From Hysterangium stoloniferum (lineage: Eukaryota > Basidiomycota > Agaricomycetes > Hysterangiales > Hysterangiaceae): a stretch of DNA of 64,000 bases. The stretch lies in assembly GCA_015178975.1 (NCBI GenBank), contig WHVD01000050.1:496001-560000 (forward strand), written 5' to 3'. Positions 43,301 to 53,732 of the stretch are shown here, one piece after another. The notes beneath the pieces were generated by a model, which saw only the letters and a list, made by a program, of their open reading frames with translations, searched no databases and was not told the DNA's origin. Numbering within the stretch: position 1 is the first letter of the stretch; each line of letters begins with the position of its first letter. A program made the translations under genes and the position numbers.

Positions 43301-44066
43301 AAAAAAAGGGGTGTGGATGAGGTTTCCCCACCAGTTATCGGCGAAGATGATAGGAGTCAGTGCCGAAAACTGTCCTACAAAATGCCAGATGCCTCACCAC
43401 GTTTTTTGAGCATTGGCAGGGAAGTGCCGATTTCTGGATACACATCTCTAGGGTGGACAGGATATACGGCATTGATTCCTGCCTCGTCCAGCTCCTCAAT
43501 AGGACGAGGGGGGAAGAATTGGAATTCTCCTACTTTGAATATATGTACGGATGGGTCAGGCTTCGTTTAGTGACAGGATTCCTTCAAGTAGTGCTGGACC
43601 ATCGATCATGGCACAACAACAGTGGTCTATTACTGCAGAGGGGGACTTTGAATGATTTGGAAACGAGCTTGAAGGCCTAATGCGAACATTGAAGGGGTCT
43701 TGCATGATTTGTTGTTTAATACACAAAGATTGGCATCAAGAACATACTGCACGACATTGTCCTAGGAATCAACATCGACTGTCTGACCTTTTGGATGTGC
43801 TTCAGACGTATCGTTGCCCCCCGAAATCGCAGATGTGTTATGGATGCTTAATGGGGACAGGTGTTAAAAAATTCCAACATGGCATGTCAAAAACAGGCAA
43901 GGAATGTGTGTATCTGGACATCCTTCCACCACTTTTATGGGTGATCTGGGAACATGAGGAGACTCATAACGGAGTTGTTGCAGAGTTTGAGCCAAAGACT
44001 GCAGGGGGGATACCTGTAGGGTCTAGAAAAGAAATGGAGGAGTGGCTTTTACGTTCACCAGGATGA
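43298..44066 (+). pseudogene. C-terminal cysteine/histidine-rich part of copy B
   Basis: The frame ending at 44066 includes GSCMICCLIHKDWHQEHTAR and CPPKSQMCYGCLMG, a C-x2-C ... H ... C-x2-C pattern typical of the tail of telomere-linked RecQ proteins of basidiomycetes. It ends RKEMEEWLLRSPG. The segment at 43298-43680 is a frame-shifted linker carrying GREVPISGYTSLGWTG. A zinc-binding function is inferred. Confidence 0.6.
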
Positions 44067-45660
44067 AGAGAGTTTCCAAAAATCTCTCAGGTGTTGGTGT
44101 GGATATTCAGGGACTTGATTTAAGATGGCTGGGGGAGTTTTAGAAAGGAAAAAGTCAGATCTCGTTTTTGAGACAGGTTTCTTAATTCTATTCGTCCACG
44201 AGTCTCTTGTTAGGTATTGAGTACATCAACTTGTGTGGGAGGTAGAATTTTACTTTGAATACTCAGATCAAATAGATTCCCAGTTGATTTTTGGTAAATA
44301 TTGGATAGAATTTGGGTCTGATCATGGGTCGTTTAAATTGCAAGTAGAGGATCCTATATTAAATAAATAAAACTTGATTTGAAGGAGAAGGAATAGGACG
44401 TGGATCGGTTCTCAGCCTGGCAAGAGAGGTACGTGTGAAGATAATAAAGGGAAGTGGATGTGAAGGATTAGAAGTGCAGGAAGGAGGGAATGTAGATTGA
44501 GGAGAGTCAACTATGGACGGACAGTGGTATAAGGTAGCTAATGGGACAAGTGACTAAATATAACAGTATGTATATTCCGGAAGGGTTTCCACAAAAAAAA
44601 GTCAGCTAGACAGGGTTCGAGAGGGAAAGGGAAGGATCTTGAAACTCGGCCAAGGTTCTACCTCCTAACGATGGTCAAGCTTAGACTGCAGCCCTCGTTA
44701 GCATGGTGAAGATCATAGAGCTCCACAGTGTGGAAAGGCCAGTAGCACATCAATTTGCACCATCTCTGTCTGTGATTCACAGTACAGCTTTGAAAACATC
44801 CTCTCACAATACTCAGTCTGAGATGTGATGGAGGTTCTATGGGAAGAGTTGCATGGTGGGGGATGAGTGCATGACTCAAAGATTATCGAGAAATTGTTCC
44901 CTGCATAAAGCTCATTCACATCCCCAAACAAACGGGACACCAAAAATTACCTCAGTTCCTTTTCTTTTTTGAGGGCTTTATTCACACATTTCTCAAATAA
45001 TTTGTGCATGGTGCATTCACAAATATAGCACAGGGTTTCCATCAAAATACAGCTGGTGCTTGAATAATCAACCTAAGCAATAGGGAGAAATATAACCAGG
45101 TGGTTACTGCAATGGACAATAGAAATTTAGCAAGTTTTGATCTGTATAATATAGATCTCGCCCCTTCAGCTATCATGCCTATTCCTCTCCGCGACTCCAT
45201 TTTGCTGTGACAACTGCAGGGCCCCCATCACAATTGAACTGTACAGCACATCCTCTTCCCTTCCTTATACACCACCTTGACCCAATAATATGTCCCTCCC
45301 CCACTGTCCCAGAGGCTCTAACTGTACTGTCTTGCACTGGACAAACAGACCACTCCCACTTTCAAATCCTTCCAGGCAACATCCCTGAGTTAGTGGGCTG
45401 CCAGTAGGTAAAGTCTTCCAGTCATTCTTAATATTTTCTATGCTGACATGCATAAAGTGCTGGTCTTTCAATTGAGATACTCAAAAATGTTATTAACATC
45501 ACATGTTGCTGAAGTCTGATTTATTTTGCCTATATTTCAAGTGTAATCTAACATCCAAAACCAAGGGACAATACAAATCAGAGAAGAATTTCATCTGCAA
45601 ACAATCATAATGCATGACAAGCTACCACCAGTGCGAATACATTAAAAGTTTGAATGATCC
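44067..45660. other. Spacer between RecQ copy B and the FunK1 gene
   Basis: No convincing gene was found. Short minus-strand frames at 44658-44943 (SYNFSIIFESCTHP, then SLTIVRR) resemble nothing recognised. CTGTCCCAGAGGCTC near 45305 and TTTCAAATCCT(T/C)CCAG near 45360 recur near 18570-18650, indicating a shared dispersed fragment. Otherwise the stretch is unannotated. Confidence 0.35.
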
Positions 45661-48019
45661 CTAAAGCTCAGTGTTGAAAATATCATCAAATACCTGAAAG
45701 GTAAGGTGTCCATTTAAAGTTTCATGATTGAATGATGGCACAGGAAAACCAGGTGCCCAATTTTCCAGATCCAGTTCATGGTAAGTACACTCCGTGCGAC
45801 CTCTAAAAATAGCCTCACGCATAGAGGTAAGGTGCCCTTTCAAGGAAGCGAATTGGGGGGTGAATGTGGGAAGTAATTTCGATTTAGATATAAAGGTGGT
45901 CTTATAGTGTTCTAAGGCTTGACCACCCAATGTCAACCATTCCTGTAGTGGTGGATCGTCAATTTCTTTCCCGTCCTGATAATGAGCTGTGAAAAACATC
46001 AAGACATGAAAAAATGACTTGAGGTCATGCCGGTACAAGTGCTTGACAGTTGAACTTGGGTCCATCAAATCAATGGACATAAAAGGCCATGTTCCCATTC
46101 ACTGTTTCGATTCTGGATGGTTTTCCGTCCCATCCACATAGCATGCCATATCGAAATCATTTAAAACACCAAAAATATCATCCTTTTCACGTTGAAACAT
46201 CAAGTTCCCAAGACTGATGTCACGATGAAGGATTTTTGCGATTCTGTATAACCAATCATGGGCTACAATTCCACGTCAGGAAATATATGGCATGTGTTAT
46301 GAAACAACCAACTCACCCTTCAAGGTTTGATGAAACACATCCTTTACTTCCCTGGCATCCTTCAGCTCTGTAAGGGGAAAAAGCTCATTTTGAAGAAGAA
46401 TCCTCAATTCCCGAAGCTCATACTTATTGGGCTCCTTCGAATTCAAAAACGTAACAATTCGGCAATGAGCATCCTTTGTATCGGGGGGGAAGGTGTGGGA
46501 ATATAAAATGCTAGGAAAATGCTTTTGAACCCAATAATGCTTTGGATGAGAGGAGGCGATGTCTCGTGCCCGGTAGATATATATCCATTCTGGTATTCTT
46601 TTCTGACTTGGCCAGCTGACTTTGATAACGGCGACAGTGGACCAAGATGTGGCATCAACTCTGAAAACAGACATGCCACGCCCGATTAATGCATGTTGGC
46701 AAAAGATAATCTTTTCCACAGTGACTGTGCGGCCATCTGGGAGGTGCAGTCTTTCTCCAACAAACAGCTCTGTGAAAGGCTGCCTAGCATGGTTGTGTTT
46801 TGTTTTGAGAAAGGGGGATATAAATTTCGGGGTGATTTCAGTTGCAAGACCGTGCCCTCGGGGATCCAGCCTACCGTATGCTATTAGCATTCCAACAAAT
46901 TTCGTCCTATCTGTAATAAAGTCCAGTGGTTGCGATCGGACGGTCAGGCCATGATGATAATATCGAAGTTGAATTTTAAAATCGGTAATCAAATAACTGA
47001 TGATATGATTCAGTAGATTCCCATTCGAGAACATCTCGAGCGCATAACCGGTGCACTGCAGATCACTCTCATCAATTTCAATACCAACCTTGGTCCTTTT
47101 TGACACTTGCTCCAAATTGCTAGATGAAGACCACTTCTGCTGAGACTCAGAGCTATATAGTTTCATGTCTTGATCCTTTTCTTGTGTGTCCCTCATTGTG
47201 GCTGTTCTTGTACTGCGACGAGTAGGAAGGAGTAAGTTGTTTGACTTTGAATTAGATGAACCAGCTCTTGCTGGGATCTGCTCTTCACTGGGAGTGTTTG
47301 TTTTACTAGTCGATTCTACTCGGACAGGCCAGGAAGTGTTTGTTTTACTAGTCGATTCTACTCGGACAGATCAGGATAGACTTACCTGTCTTAGAAGAAA
47401 GTTTCCTGGATCCCTTGGACTTCAGGTACTCTGTGAGGCTTTTCACAACCAGCTTGAATTCCCAGAAATCCAACACCTCGCCCCAGTGGAAGGCATAAAT
47501 CTGTTCTGGCCCATTCTTTGACAAGTTATCGGGGTTGATTCTTCCTCCTTGCTTAAATGCCTCTGTAAGCACCCCCAATACATCCGGCTTACGTGCAGCA
47601 TACGATCCCCAGATCAGGCTTCCATCATTGCGACACAGCCGTCTTTCTTTCAACCCTATTTCATTGAAGCCATAGTTGACCATTTCCGAAAAAGGAGCAT
47701 AATGCTCAGATTCATCAGAGACTGGCTCACTGTACTTGTCCATGAGCTTTTTAAAGCCTTTGGTCTTAACGATTCTGTCCGCTTGTGCCATGGCCTCTGG
47801 GTCAAGTTTGAAGTTAAGGATGTGTTCTAAAAATTCTTCAAACTCGATTGTGGCACAATTCTGGAGACCTTGCTGAAGATATGGATAGTAATCTGACACT
47901 TTAGTCTTTATATGGAAAGCTGAATTACTTCCAGACCCTCGGTTGAGGGGGGTGTTGTGTATGGAGGGACTCAGAGCCTTGGTCTGTGAGGGAGGTGTTA
48001 TAGGTCTTGTGCAGGCCAT
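45661..48019 (-). pseudogene. FunK1-type protein kinase gene with one nonsense codon
   Basis: FunK1 is a protein kinase family expanded in mushroom-forming fungi. The N-terminal exon (47390-48019) carries RKPDVLGVLTEAF and WGEVLDFWEFK. A second exon (46297-47196) carries the N-lobe with TVEKIIFCQHALIGRGMSVF and VAVIKVSWPSQKR. After an intron (about 46265-46312, GTGAGT...TTGTAG) come the catalytic loop ILHRDISLGNLMF and the DFD motif in VLNDFDMACYVDG (about 46130-46230), then GTWPFMSIDLMDPS and a C-lobe to 45661. A TGA codon at about 46098-46100 stands where the fragment at 49344 has CGA (Arg). The start is set at MACTRPITPPSQ; an upstream Met at 48082 is possible. The rest of the frame is open, so decay is recent. 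Confidence 0.85.
47299..47385. repeat. Tandem 42-bp duplication in a FunK1 intron
   Basis: GTGTTTGTTTTACTAGTCGA with the following TTCTACTCGGACAG occurs twice in direct succession, differing only at the junction (GGCCAGGAA / ATCAGGATA). It lies in the first intron of the minus-strand kinase gene. Confidence 0.85.
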
Positions 48020-48082
48020 GACAGTTGAACAAGGTGTGGTGTGGTATATACACCTCAGACTTCGGACTTTAAAAAATGGCAT

Positions 48083-48756
48083 CTGAGCTTAATTGCCCAA
48101 ACTACATAAAAATCTAAATTTGCCCAAACAAATGCCCAGCCCCTCCTAATGATTCGCATCCAATGATCAAATCAGTAGACATTGTCATGGCCTAAAGGGT
48201 GATGCAAGTAGCCGTGAAGGCTATGACCAAACTGCAGGGGGGTTTGGGTGCAGAGGTTTGGTTTTAATGATGATTGGGAGGATGCTTAAAGATATCAAAG
48301 TGAGGAGGAGTCCATTTGAGGAGATGCTGATGGGATGTTGTTATGAAGGAAAGATGAATATAATATATATTATTGTCATCCACAGTGGGCCCGTCCACTT
48401 CCCTAATTTCATACATAAAATACATACAAGGGGGTAGACATATAATTTGGTGGAAGGGGTTTTTGGATAAACCCTAATTTGTGGGAGAAAAGACGGATTT
48501 TTTGTGTGCATGTGTGGAAATAATACATATATATAATATAATACAATATACATTATTTGGAGACTTCAAAAGACTGAGATGAGACGTCTTGGCAGTGAAC
48601 TGATTTTGGAGTGTGTGACGGATTTCCTGAAGAGGATCTACCTGCAAATTCTTCCTACTTTTCATCAGGAAAGCAGTAAGAATCACTCCCTGTAAGCTAA
48701 GCAGGGGAGCGCTGGGGCCATATGACGTCCCCGTGTTAAACCGGTGGTAGATGTAT
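48083..48756. other. Spacer without recognised gene
   Basis: AT-rich TATAATATAATA tracts are present near 48360 and 48530. At 48687-48727, CTGTAAGCTAAGCAGGGGAG with CCATATGACGTC is the right part of the 57-bp palindromic-ended element, whose left end is missing here. Confidence 0.45.
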
Positions 48757-48890
48757 ATTTAGAAATTGGGCGCTAGTACAGGGACAGATGCCCTGCATTG
48801 ACGCCCATCTCAGAGGGAATTAATTTTCTAGAGTGGCATCGCGACTTCACAGGGCTAAGTCCTAATTTTTGCTGGAAAAAAAAAAAGACA
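48757..48890 (+). repeat. SINE-like dispersed repeat, copy 1
   Basis: It shares AGAAATTGGGCGCTAGTACA, GGGACAGATGCCCTGCATTG and TCTAGAGTGGCATCGCGACT with copies at 53290 and 62176, and ends CTAATTTTTGCTGG followed by 11 A. Similarity continues for some tens of bases beyond the A run, so the run may be internal. Confidence 0.75.
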
Positions 48891-49343
48891 GGTAAAGGTT
48901 ATGTGATGTATATATGTAGGCATGTATCGAAATAATACATACATATATATATATAATATAATATAATATAATACAGTTAATAAGGACCATTGCTGTTTTG
49001 ACGCAGGAAGATTAGTAAGCAGACAGTGACCTCCCTCTCACTCGTCTCGTGACTCAACTTTTTTTATTTTTATTTTATCTCACTCCAGTCTGGTGAACAA
49101 CATCATGTTGGGGTCTAAAGCGGAAGCCAGCTGCGACGACAGGTGACAGGCATCAATGGCCGCAGGTGCGGGCGGCTACCATGAGACTAGTTACAGTACC
49201 AACAAATTGAAAGAAAAGAGAAAAGCGGTAGGAAATGTGAAAGGGGATGGTGGGTGGGAAATAAAAAGAACTGTCCCAAATACTGCAAGCATCCTGTGAG
49301 ATGGAAGAGGGGAAAAGCGCTAGCGAACAATAAAGGAAGATGG
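48891..49343. other. Spacer without recognised gene
   Basis: A TATATAATATAATATAAT tract lies near 48945-48975. The rest holds short frames only and nothing recognised. Confidence 0.4.
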
Positions 49344-49880
49344 TCACACAAAAGTGACATTGAGTGTTGGACCTGGGTTAATGAAATCAATCGACATAAA
49401 AGGTAGGGTTTCCGTTCGCTGCTTGGATGCTGGATCATTTTCTATTCCATCCACATAGATTGATTTAATACACCAAAAACTTGATCCTTTTCGGAGTTGA
49501 AAGATCAAGTTTCCAAGGCTAATGTCACGATGAATGATTTTTGCCACTGTATAACCAATGATGACCGGTCTAGCGAGGACAACTATCTTTGCTTTGTCAG
49601 AAATTTTAGAATCGTCATCATTGCAAATACACTTACATTGTCCAAATTAGATGATATATGTTTCTGCATGGTCTCATCCCCTGCTTCCCAGCCTGTCCAA
49701 AATGAATTTCATGAGTTAGCGTCCAAGTCAGGTGTAGGTAATTGAAACATACAATTCTCCTCTCAAGCGGTTCAGGTCCGAAAACGTCATTTATGATATG
49801 TCTTTCCTCAGTCACAATGTCTTCCGTCTTCCAAATATCAAATCGAAGCTCCAAAGTTGGTGGCTGCAGTCCCAACTAGT
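49344..49880 (-). pseudogene. FunK1 kinase fragment
   Basis: The catalytic loop IIHRDISLGNLIFQLRKG (about 49490-49545) and the downstream NDPASKQRTETLPFMSIDF match the kinase gene at 45661-48019. A frame at 49633-49875 (WKTEDIVTEERHIINDVFGP, then HLTWTLTHEIHFGQAGKQG) corresponds to the part before the catalytic loop. The N-lobe and most of the C-lobe are missing. The DFD motif position is altered (WCIKSIYVDG), so this is a dead truncated copy. Confidence 0.75.
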
Positions 49881-50785
49881 CCAGGCCGACCGGTGAAAAG
49901 TGTTCAAAGCCGAATAAGTGGCCAAATCCAAGGTAGTAGTACATTGTTGTTTTGTGGCATTCGCACTTAGACTGATCTCATTTCATTTCATTTCTTCATC
50001 TGGAAGAACTTGGTCATATTCCCACATCACATCCGCCGCCGCATGTGAAAGAAGCAGCTCTGAAGGATAGCATGTTTCTTTCCAAGATCGGTCCTCTGTG
50101 ATGGAGATGCAGATCCGCATATGACTGGCCACGGACGTCTCCATGTACTCGACCGTCTCGGGGTGCCCAAACACTACATCCAAGGCGAATCATTGCGAAA
50201 CTAGTGCAAGCGAACATGCCGCCTTTGTATTATCATAATCGTGCGCCAGCATCAGCTTCCACTTAGCTACTGCCACAAGCTCCGAAATCGGAACGCACAC
50301 GTTCGTCGTAGACCATCTGTATATAGACATGAGGTAAATCCCACCGTAGTGTTGTCCCACTCACAAAGGACGCATGTTATTGTTCATTTTAGTTTTAAAT
50401 GTTGTGGTTGTCACTCTACCCTTTTCTCTGTCTTTTTCCTCTTCTAGTTACTGTTATCATACTAGTACTGGCTTCTGTATTTTTGCATAGTTTTTACTAG
50501 ATGATCCATGGCATAGGTTTCAGTAGAAGGATTCTGAACGGTCACTCAGGCTATGTCAACACATTAAGTACATAGGTAAATTAAGAACAAGGTAATACAG
50601 GCTGGTATCTGATTAGTAATGGTCAAAAAGCAATAGAATATCTGACAATGAGACATGGAGGACAAGGGAGGAGCATGCTGAGGTCAGAGACAACTATGGT
50701 GTCTGAAATAGTACCTAAGTATATCAGCAAAAAATGTCACAGTGAAAAGAAGAGGAGACATACAGAATGACTACAAAGGTTAACG
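49881..50785. other. Spacer with an unrecognised minus-strand frame
   Basis: A minus-strand frame at 49983-50217 (HMRICISITEDRSWKETCYP, then LLSHAAADVMWEYDQVLPD) reads like the remains of a protein but no family was recognised. The rest shows no gene. Confidence 0.35.
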
Positions 50786-51790
50786 TTACTTCCTCTGGAT
50801 AGCCCTCTCTAACTCGTCTATCTTGGCCTGCAGTTTTCGTCTTTCCTCTATACCCTCTTCCCTACCCTCTTCCCTACCCTTTTGTATAGCAGTCTGCTCG
50901 TGTTCTTTGAGCTCAGCTTCCCGCCGCTCTCGTGCTAGGCGAATCTGTCACCAGCTATAAGCCTCCAAAAGAATCCCCGTATCCAAGACACGCACCTCAT
51001 CACAAACTCTATCATGTTCCTCGCGAAATTTTCCAGCCATAACCACAACTTGCTCCTGTCTTTCTTTGTGCCAGGTCATACCCGCCCACTCACCTTTTCT
51101 GTATTTTTCACCCGACCAAGCCTGCCCAACATCAACATCTTGAGACAAAGACCTGTCAACGCGAAATCTATATGCGTCTTCCAATACCCTTAAGACCATA
51201 TCTGAGTACCAGTAACACTGCATACTCAACAGCCGGTATTGGCTATTATGGGTCCTGACCACCCAAGCAGCGATAGCAAGGTGGACGAGGGTGATATTGG
51301 TGTTTGTAACGTCAACCTTTTCGAGCACCCTGTCGTGTCTTGGCCATCCGCTAACCGTGGAAACCTCGTCCGAAGCTGCACGCTCTTTGAGTGAGTCCAT
51401 CGATGATGAGACATGAGAGGCGGAATGTTGCCTGCTGGTGGTGGTAGGAGTATAGTCTCCGGGAAACCGCTCAATGTGAAGATAACGAGTGCAGCCGTCA
51501 GCATGCTGAATCTTAGCAATGAAGTATTCGTGCACTGCCGAGGTATCCCTTTCCTTCATCCGCCGTAACTCCAGCGCTCTTGAATTTTCTATAATGTGGG
51601 CATACTCTGCTGAAACGACATAATTGCAGAGCTCTCGATGCCATGAATCGATTCCAGATTTGTCGGGGCACCCTGTAGATAGGTTGGCTTCGTGGTCGGC
51701 CATGTGAAGAAGTCGTAGCAGGGCTGGGATAAAGGAGTTGGTGAAGGATGTGAGTGAGAATCGTGAGGTTCGCTGGGCTTTTGACGGCTT
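50786..51790 (-). pseudogene. Unknown Agaricomycete-type protein with C-terminal coiled coil
   Basis: The frame starting MKPSKAQRTSRFSLTSF runs through IDSWHRELCNYVVSAEYAHI, HEYFIAKIQHADGCTRYLHI and YRLLSMQCYWYSDMVLRVLE. A stop occurs at 50948 (SW-stop). Beyond it the same frame continues with QIRLARERREAELKEHEQTA, a GREEGREEG repeat and KLQAKIDELERAIQRK, a clear coiled coil, to a stop at 50786. Proteins of this plan, with a central RYLHIER-like segment and an ERRE-rich tail, are common in mushroom genomes and have no known function. A Met 30 codons upstream (51880) is an alternative start. The stop at 50948 may be a recent mutation (TGG or CGA to TGA) or a misread intron. Confidence 0.55.
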
Positions 51791-51914
51791 CATTATTACC
51801 AACTGTGAACTTGTTGTAGTTATGCGATAGATCGATAAAGCCACGATGAAAACTAACTTGCCCGTGCAACGACAATCCAACGTTTTTTGCCAGAGGGTGG
51901 AAGGCGCAAGGCAA

Positions 51915-52992
51915 CTGAATCAGAATTGAATTTGGCAGGGTGTCACCATCCTAATGATGTTATGCAAGGTGACACAAATGAGGTCTGACGGTTCAGTAAG
52001 GAAACGAAGGAAAGGTCATTTTCTAATTGGCGCCTAACGATAAGTGGTGCAAATTCAATTCAATAAATATTCATACCGATTTCTGTTCTTGTACAAGTCC
52101 GATCTTTGTTCAGTAATGGCCAAATAAACGTGGTACATCAACCTTTTCAAGTTGAATATCCGGCACTGGTGACAGAACATCGATCCACGCATCCAGTATA
52201 TATGGGGCGGCACTCGGAGCGCTCTAAATTGGATCGAACACGAGGCGGGGTCCCTGGTCAATGCATGTGTCCGTGAGTAGGAGAACTGGCATGTGCATGG
52301 ACGTATCTGCTAGCAATGGCAAAGAGAACCACGCTGCAACCAGCCCCAATGCCTCCAGCTGTCGTTGGATGCTGGCAGGAAAGGCACGTATGTCGTTGAG
52401 AGGCTGACTGAAACCTCAATTAGGGGCTAAAGTAAGTTCATTCATAATGTCATTTTTTATCAGCGCGGTCCCACTAATCGAAATTTACATCAAACGAGAA
52501 TACCTCCTTGATCAACTGACAAATTCATAAACTAAATGCCTTACACCACACACCACCACTCAACCTCACCCTTCCGGCAAACTGACATGATCCTTCACAT
52601 GAACCCCACGCGTCGATCGAAAAAATGATGCAAGGTAGCGTGCGCAAGGTGAGGTGGAGGAGGGAAGACGGCTTTCGCTCTTGATACTGTAATCCACATT
52701 GGAAGTCGGCACAATGGCAGCTGCAGGGGCACCCGCCACGATCGAAATGTACAGTGCTCCCCTCGACCCCAAATAATGTTCCCTCCCAGACCACACACAC
52801 TGTCCCCCCCTCCTCTCGGCTCCGCCACGATCGAAACGTACCGCCTCCTCTTCCCTTGGGTTTTAGACACTATAATGTTATGTTGACCCAAATATCAAAG
52901 AAATATGTCTCTTCCGCACGCAGCACCACACTGTCCCCAAGGGCTCCAACGGCACTAGTCCTGCACCGAGGAGGGGTAGGTAGGGCTTTTGT
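51915..52992. other. Spacer without recognised gene
   Basis: Frames at 52525-53017 are short and unlike any known protein. CCACGATCGAAA(T/C)GTAC occurs twice (about 52736 and 52824) and CACACTGTCCCC occurs near 52795 and 52928, so the segment holds old local duplications. Confidence 0.4.
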
Positions 52993-53200
52993 CGTGTCGT
53001 GTTGGTTCGGTTTTTAAAATGGGGATAAGATATCGAAAGGGAGTAGTATGTTTCAAGAGGATGTTTTAATGAATATTATAATATATATAATTTATACGTG
53101 TCGTGTCGGTTCGGTTTTTAAATGGCGATAAGATATCGAAGGGGGAGTAGTACATTTTCAAGAGGATGTTTTTTAATGAATATTATAATATATATTATTC
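52993..53200 (+). repeat. Tandem duplication of about 104 bp
   Basis: Two adjacent copies start CGTGTCGTGT(T/C)GGTTCGG and contain GATAAGATATCGAA, TCAAGAGGATGTTTT and AATGAATATTATAATATATA. Confidence 0.88.
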
Positions 53201-53218
53201 TCGCCGCCCACGCAGACC

Positions 53219-53261
53219 ACCCGTCCGTCCGTCCGTCCGTCCGTCCGTCCGTCCGTCCGTC
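53219..53261 (+). repeat. (GTCC)n microsatellite
   Basis: About ten tandem tetranucleotide units (CCGT/GTCC). Confidence 0.95.
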
Positions 53262-53289
53262 ACCTTGGGGGTGTGGGGCTGGCGTCTTT

Positions 53290-53442
53290 GAGCCTTTGAG
53301 CATATATTTTAGAAATTGGGCGCTAGTACAGGGACAGATGCCCTGCATTGACCCCCACCTCAGAGGGGGGGTTCATTTTCTAGAGTGGCATCGCGACTTT
53401 TTATCCACAGGCTAAGTTCTAATTTTTGCTGGAAAAAAAAAA
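53290..53442 (+). repeat. SINE-like dispersed repeat, copy 2
   Basis: Begins near GAGCCTTTGAGCATATATTT and contains the nested hairpin GGGCG...CAGGG...CCCTG...CGCCC (about 53319-53357). It ends TTTTTGCTGG with a run of ten A. It is the longest of the three copies. Confidence 0.8.
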
Positions 53443-53732
53443 GACGGGTAAATATGTATGGAAATAATAATATATAGATATATAGAAAGGGTAGACATAT
53501 ATATGATTTTGATGGGTTCTTTTTTTTACGGTCGAGTTTTCTACAAAAACTGTGGAGTCTTCTACACAAACTGGGTTGCGAAAATGTATCACGTGAGTAC
53601 CAATTGTATTCTAAACTTTATTTTAATCAACTTTCAATACGTGACACGTAATTGTCTTATCCTCGAGTTCCTCGGCGTAGATCTGTCGATGAGGTAAATG
53701 GAAGGTGAGGGCATTCACTCTTTACTTACACT
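53443..53732. other. Spacer and upstream region of the FunK1 gene
   Basis: AT-rich with no gene recognised. The stretch just before 53733 (CATTCACTCTTTACTTACAC) is pyrimidine-rich, as expected for a fungal leader. Confidence 0.4.

Larger units (their letters stand above)
33701..44066 (+). pseudogene. Telomere-linked RecQ-like helicase gene, copy B, split by a 6.7-kb insertion
   Basis: The gene starts at ATG 33701 and has a first intron of about 65 bp (GTAAGT at 33709, CAG before AGGAACACC). A second exon encodes a C2H2 finger (WLCGGCESSFEQ with LHKHAKTH, about 33860-33920). The frame then runs into the element at 33967-40646. Discounting that insertion and one copy of its TAT duplication, the frame continues as ILDGMFLDDLLPE. 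A RecQ helicase core (about 41020-42000), repeated small exons (42190-43300) and a cysteine/histidine tail ending at 44066 follow. Stops occur just after LPESMRLTV, after GIVFC and after GLDGKNV, so the gene is dead. It lacks the OrsD and middle regions seen in copies A and C. Confidence 0.8.

Noticed and set aside
44658-45471. Short frames on both strands
   Set aside because: No motif, no intron logic and no homologue elsewhere in the window; treated as spacer.
18540-52960. A mobile element defined by CACACTGTCCCC.AGGGCTCC (near 18570, 45300 and 52925)
   Set aside because: Shared stretches are short and imperfect with no common ends; kept only as a note in the spacer entries.
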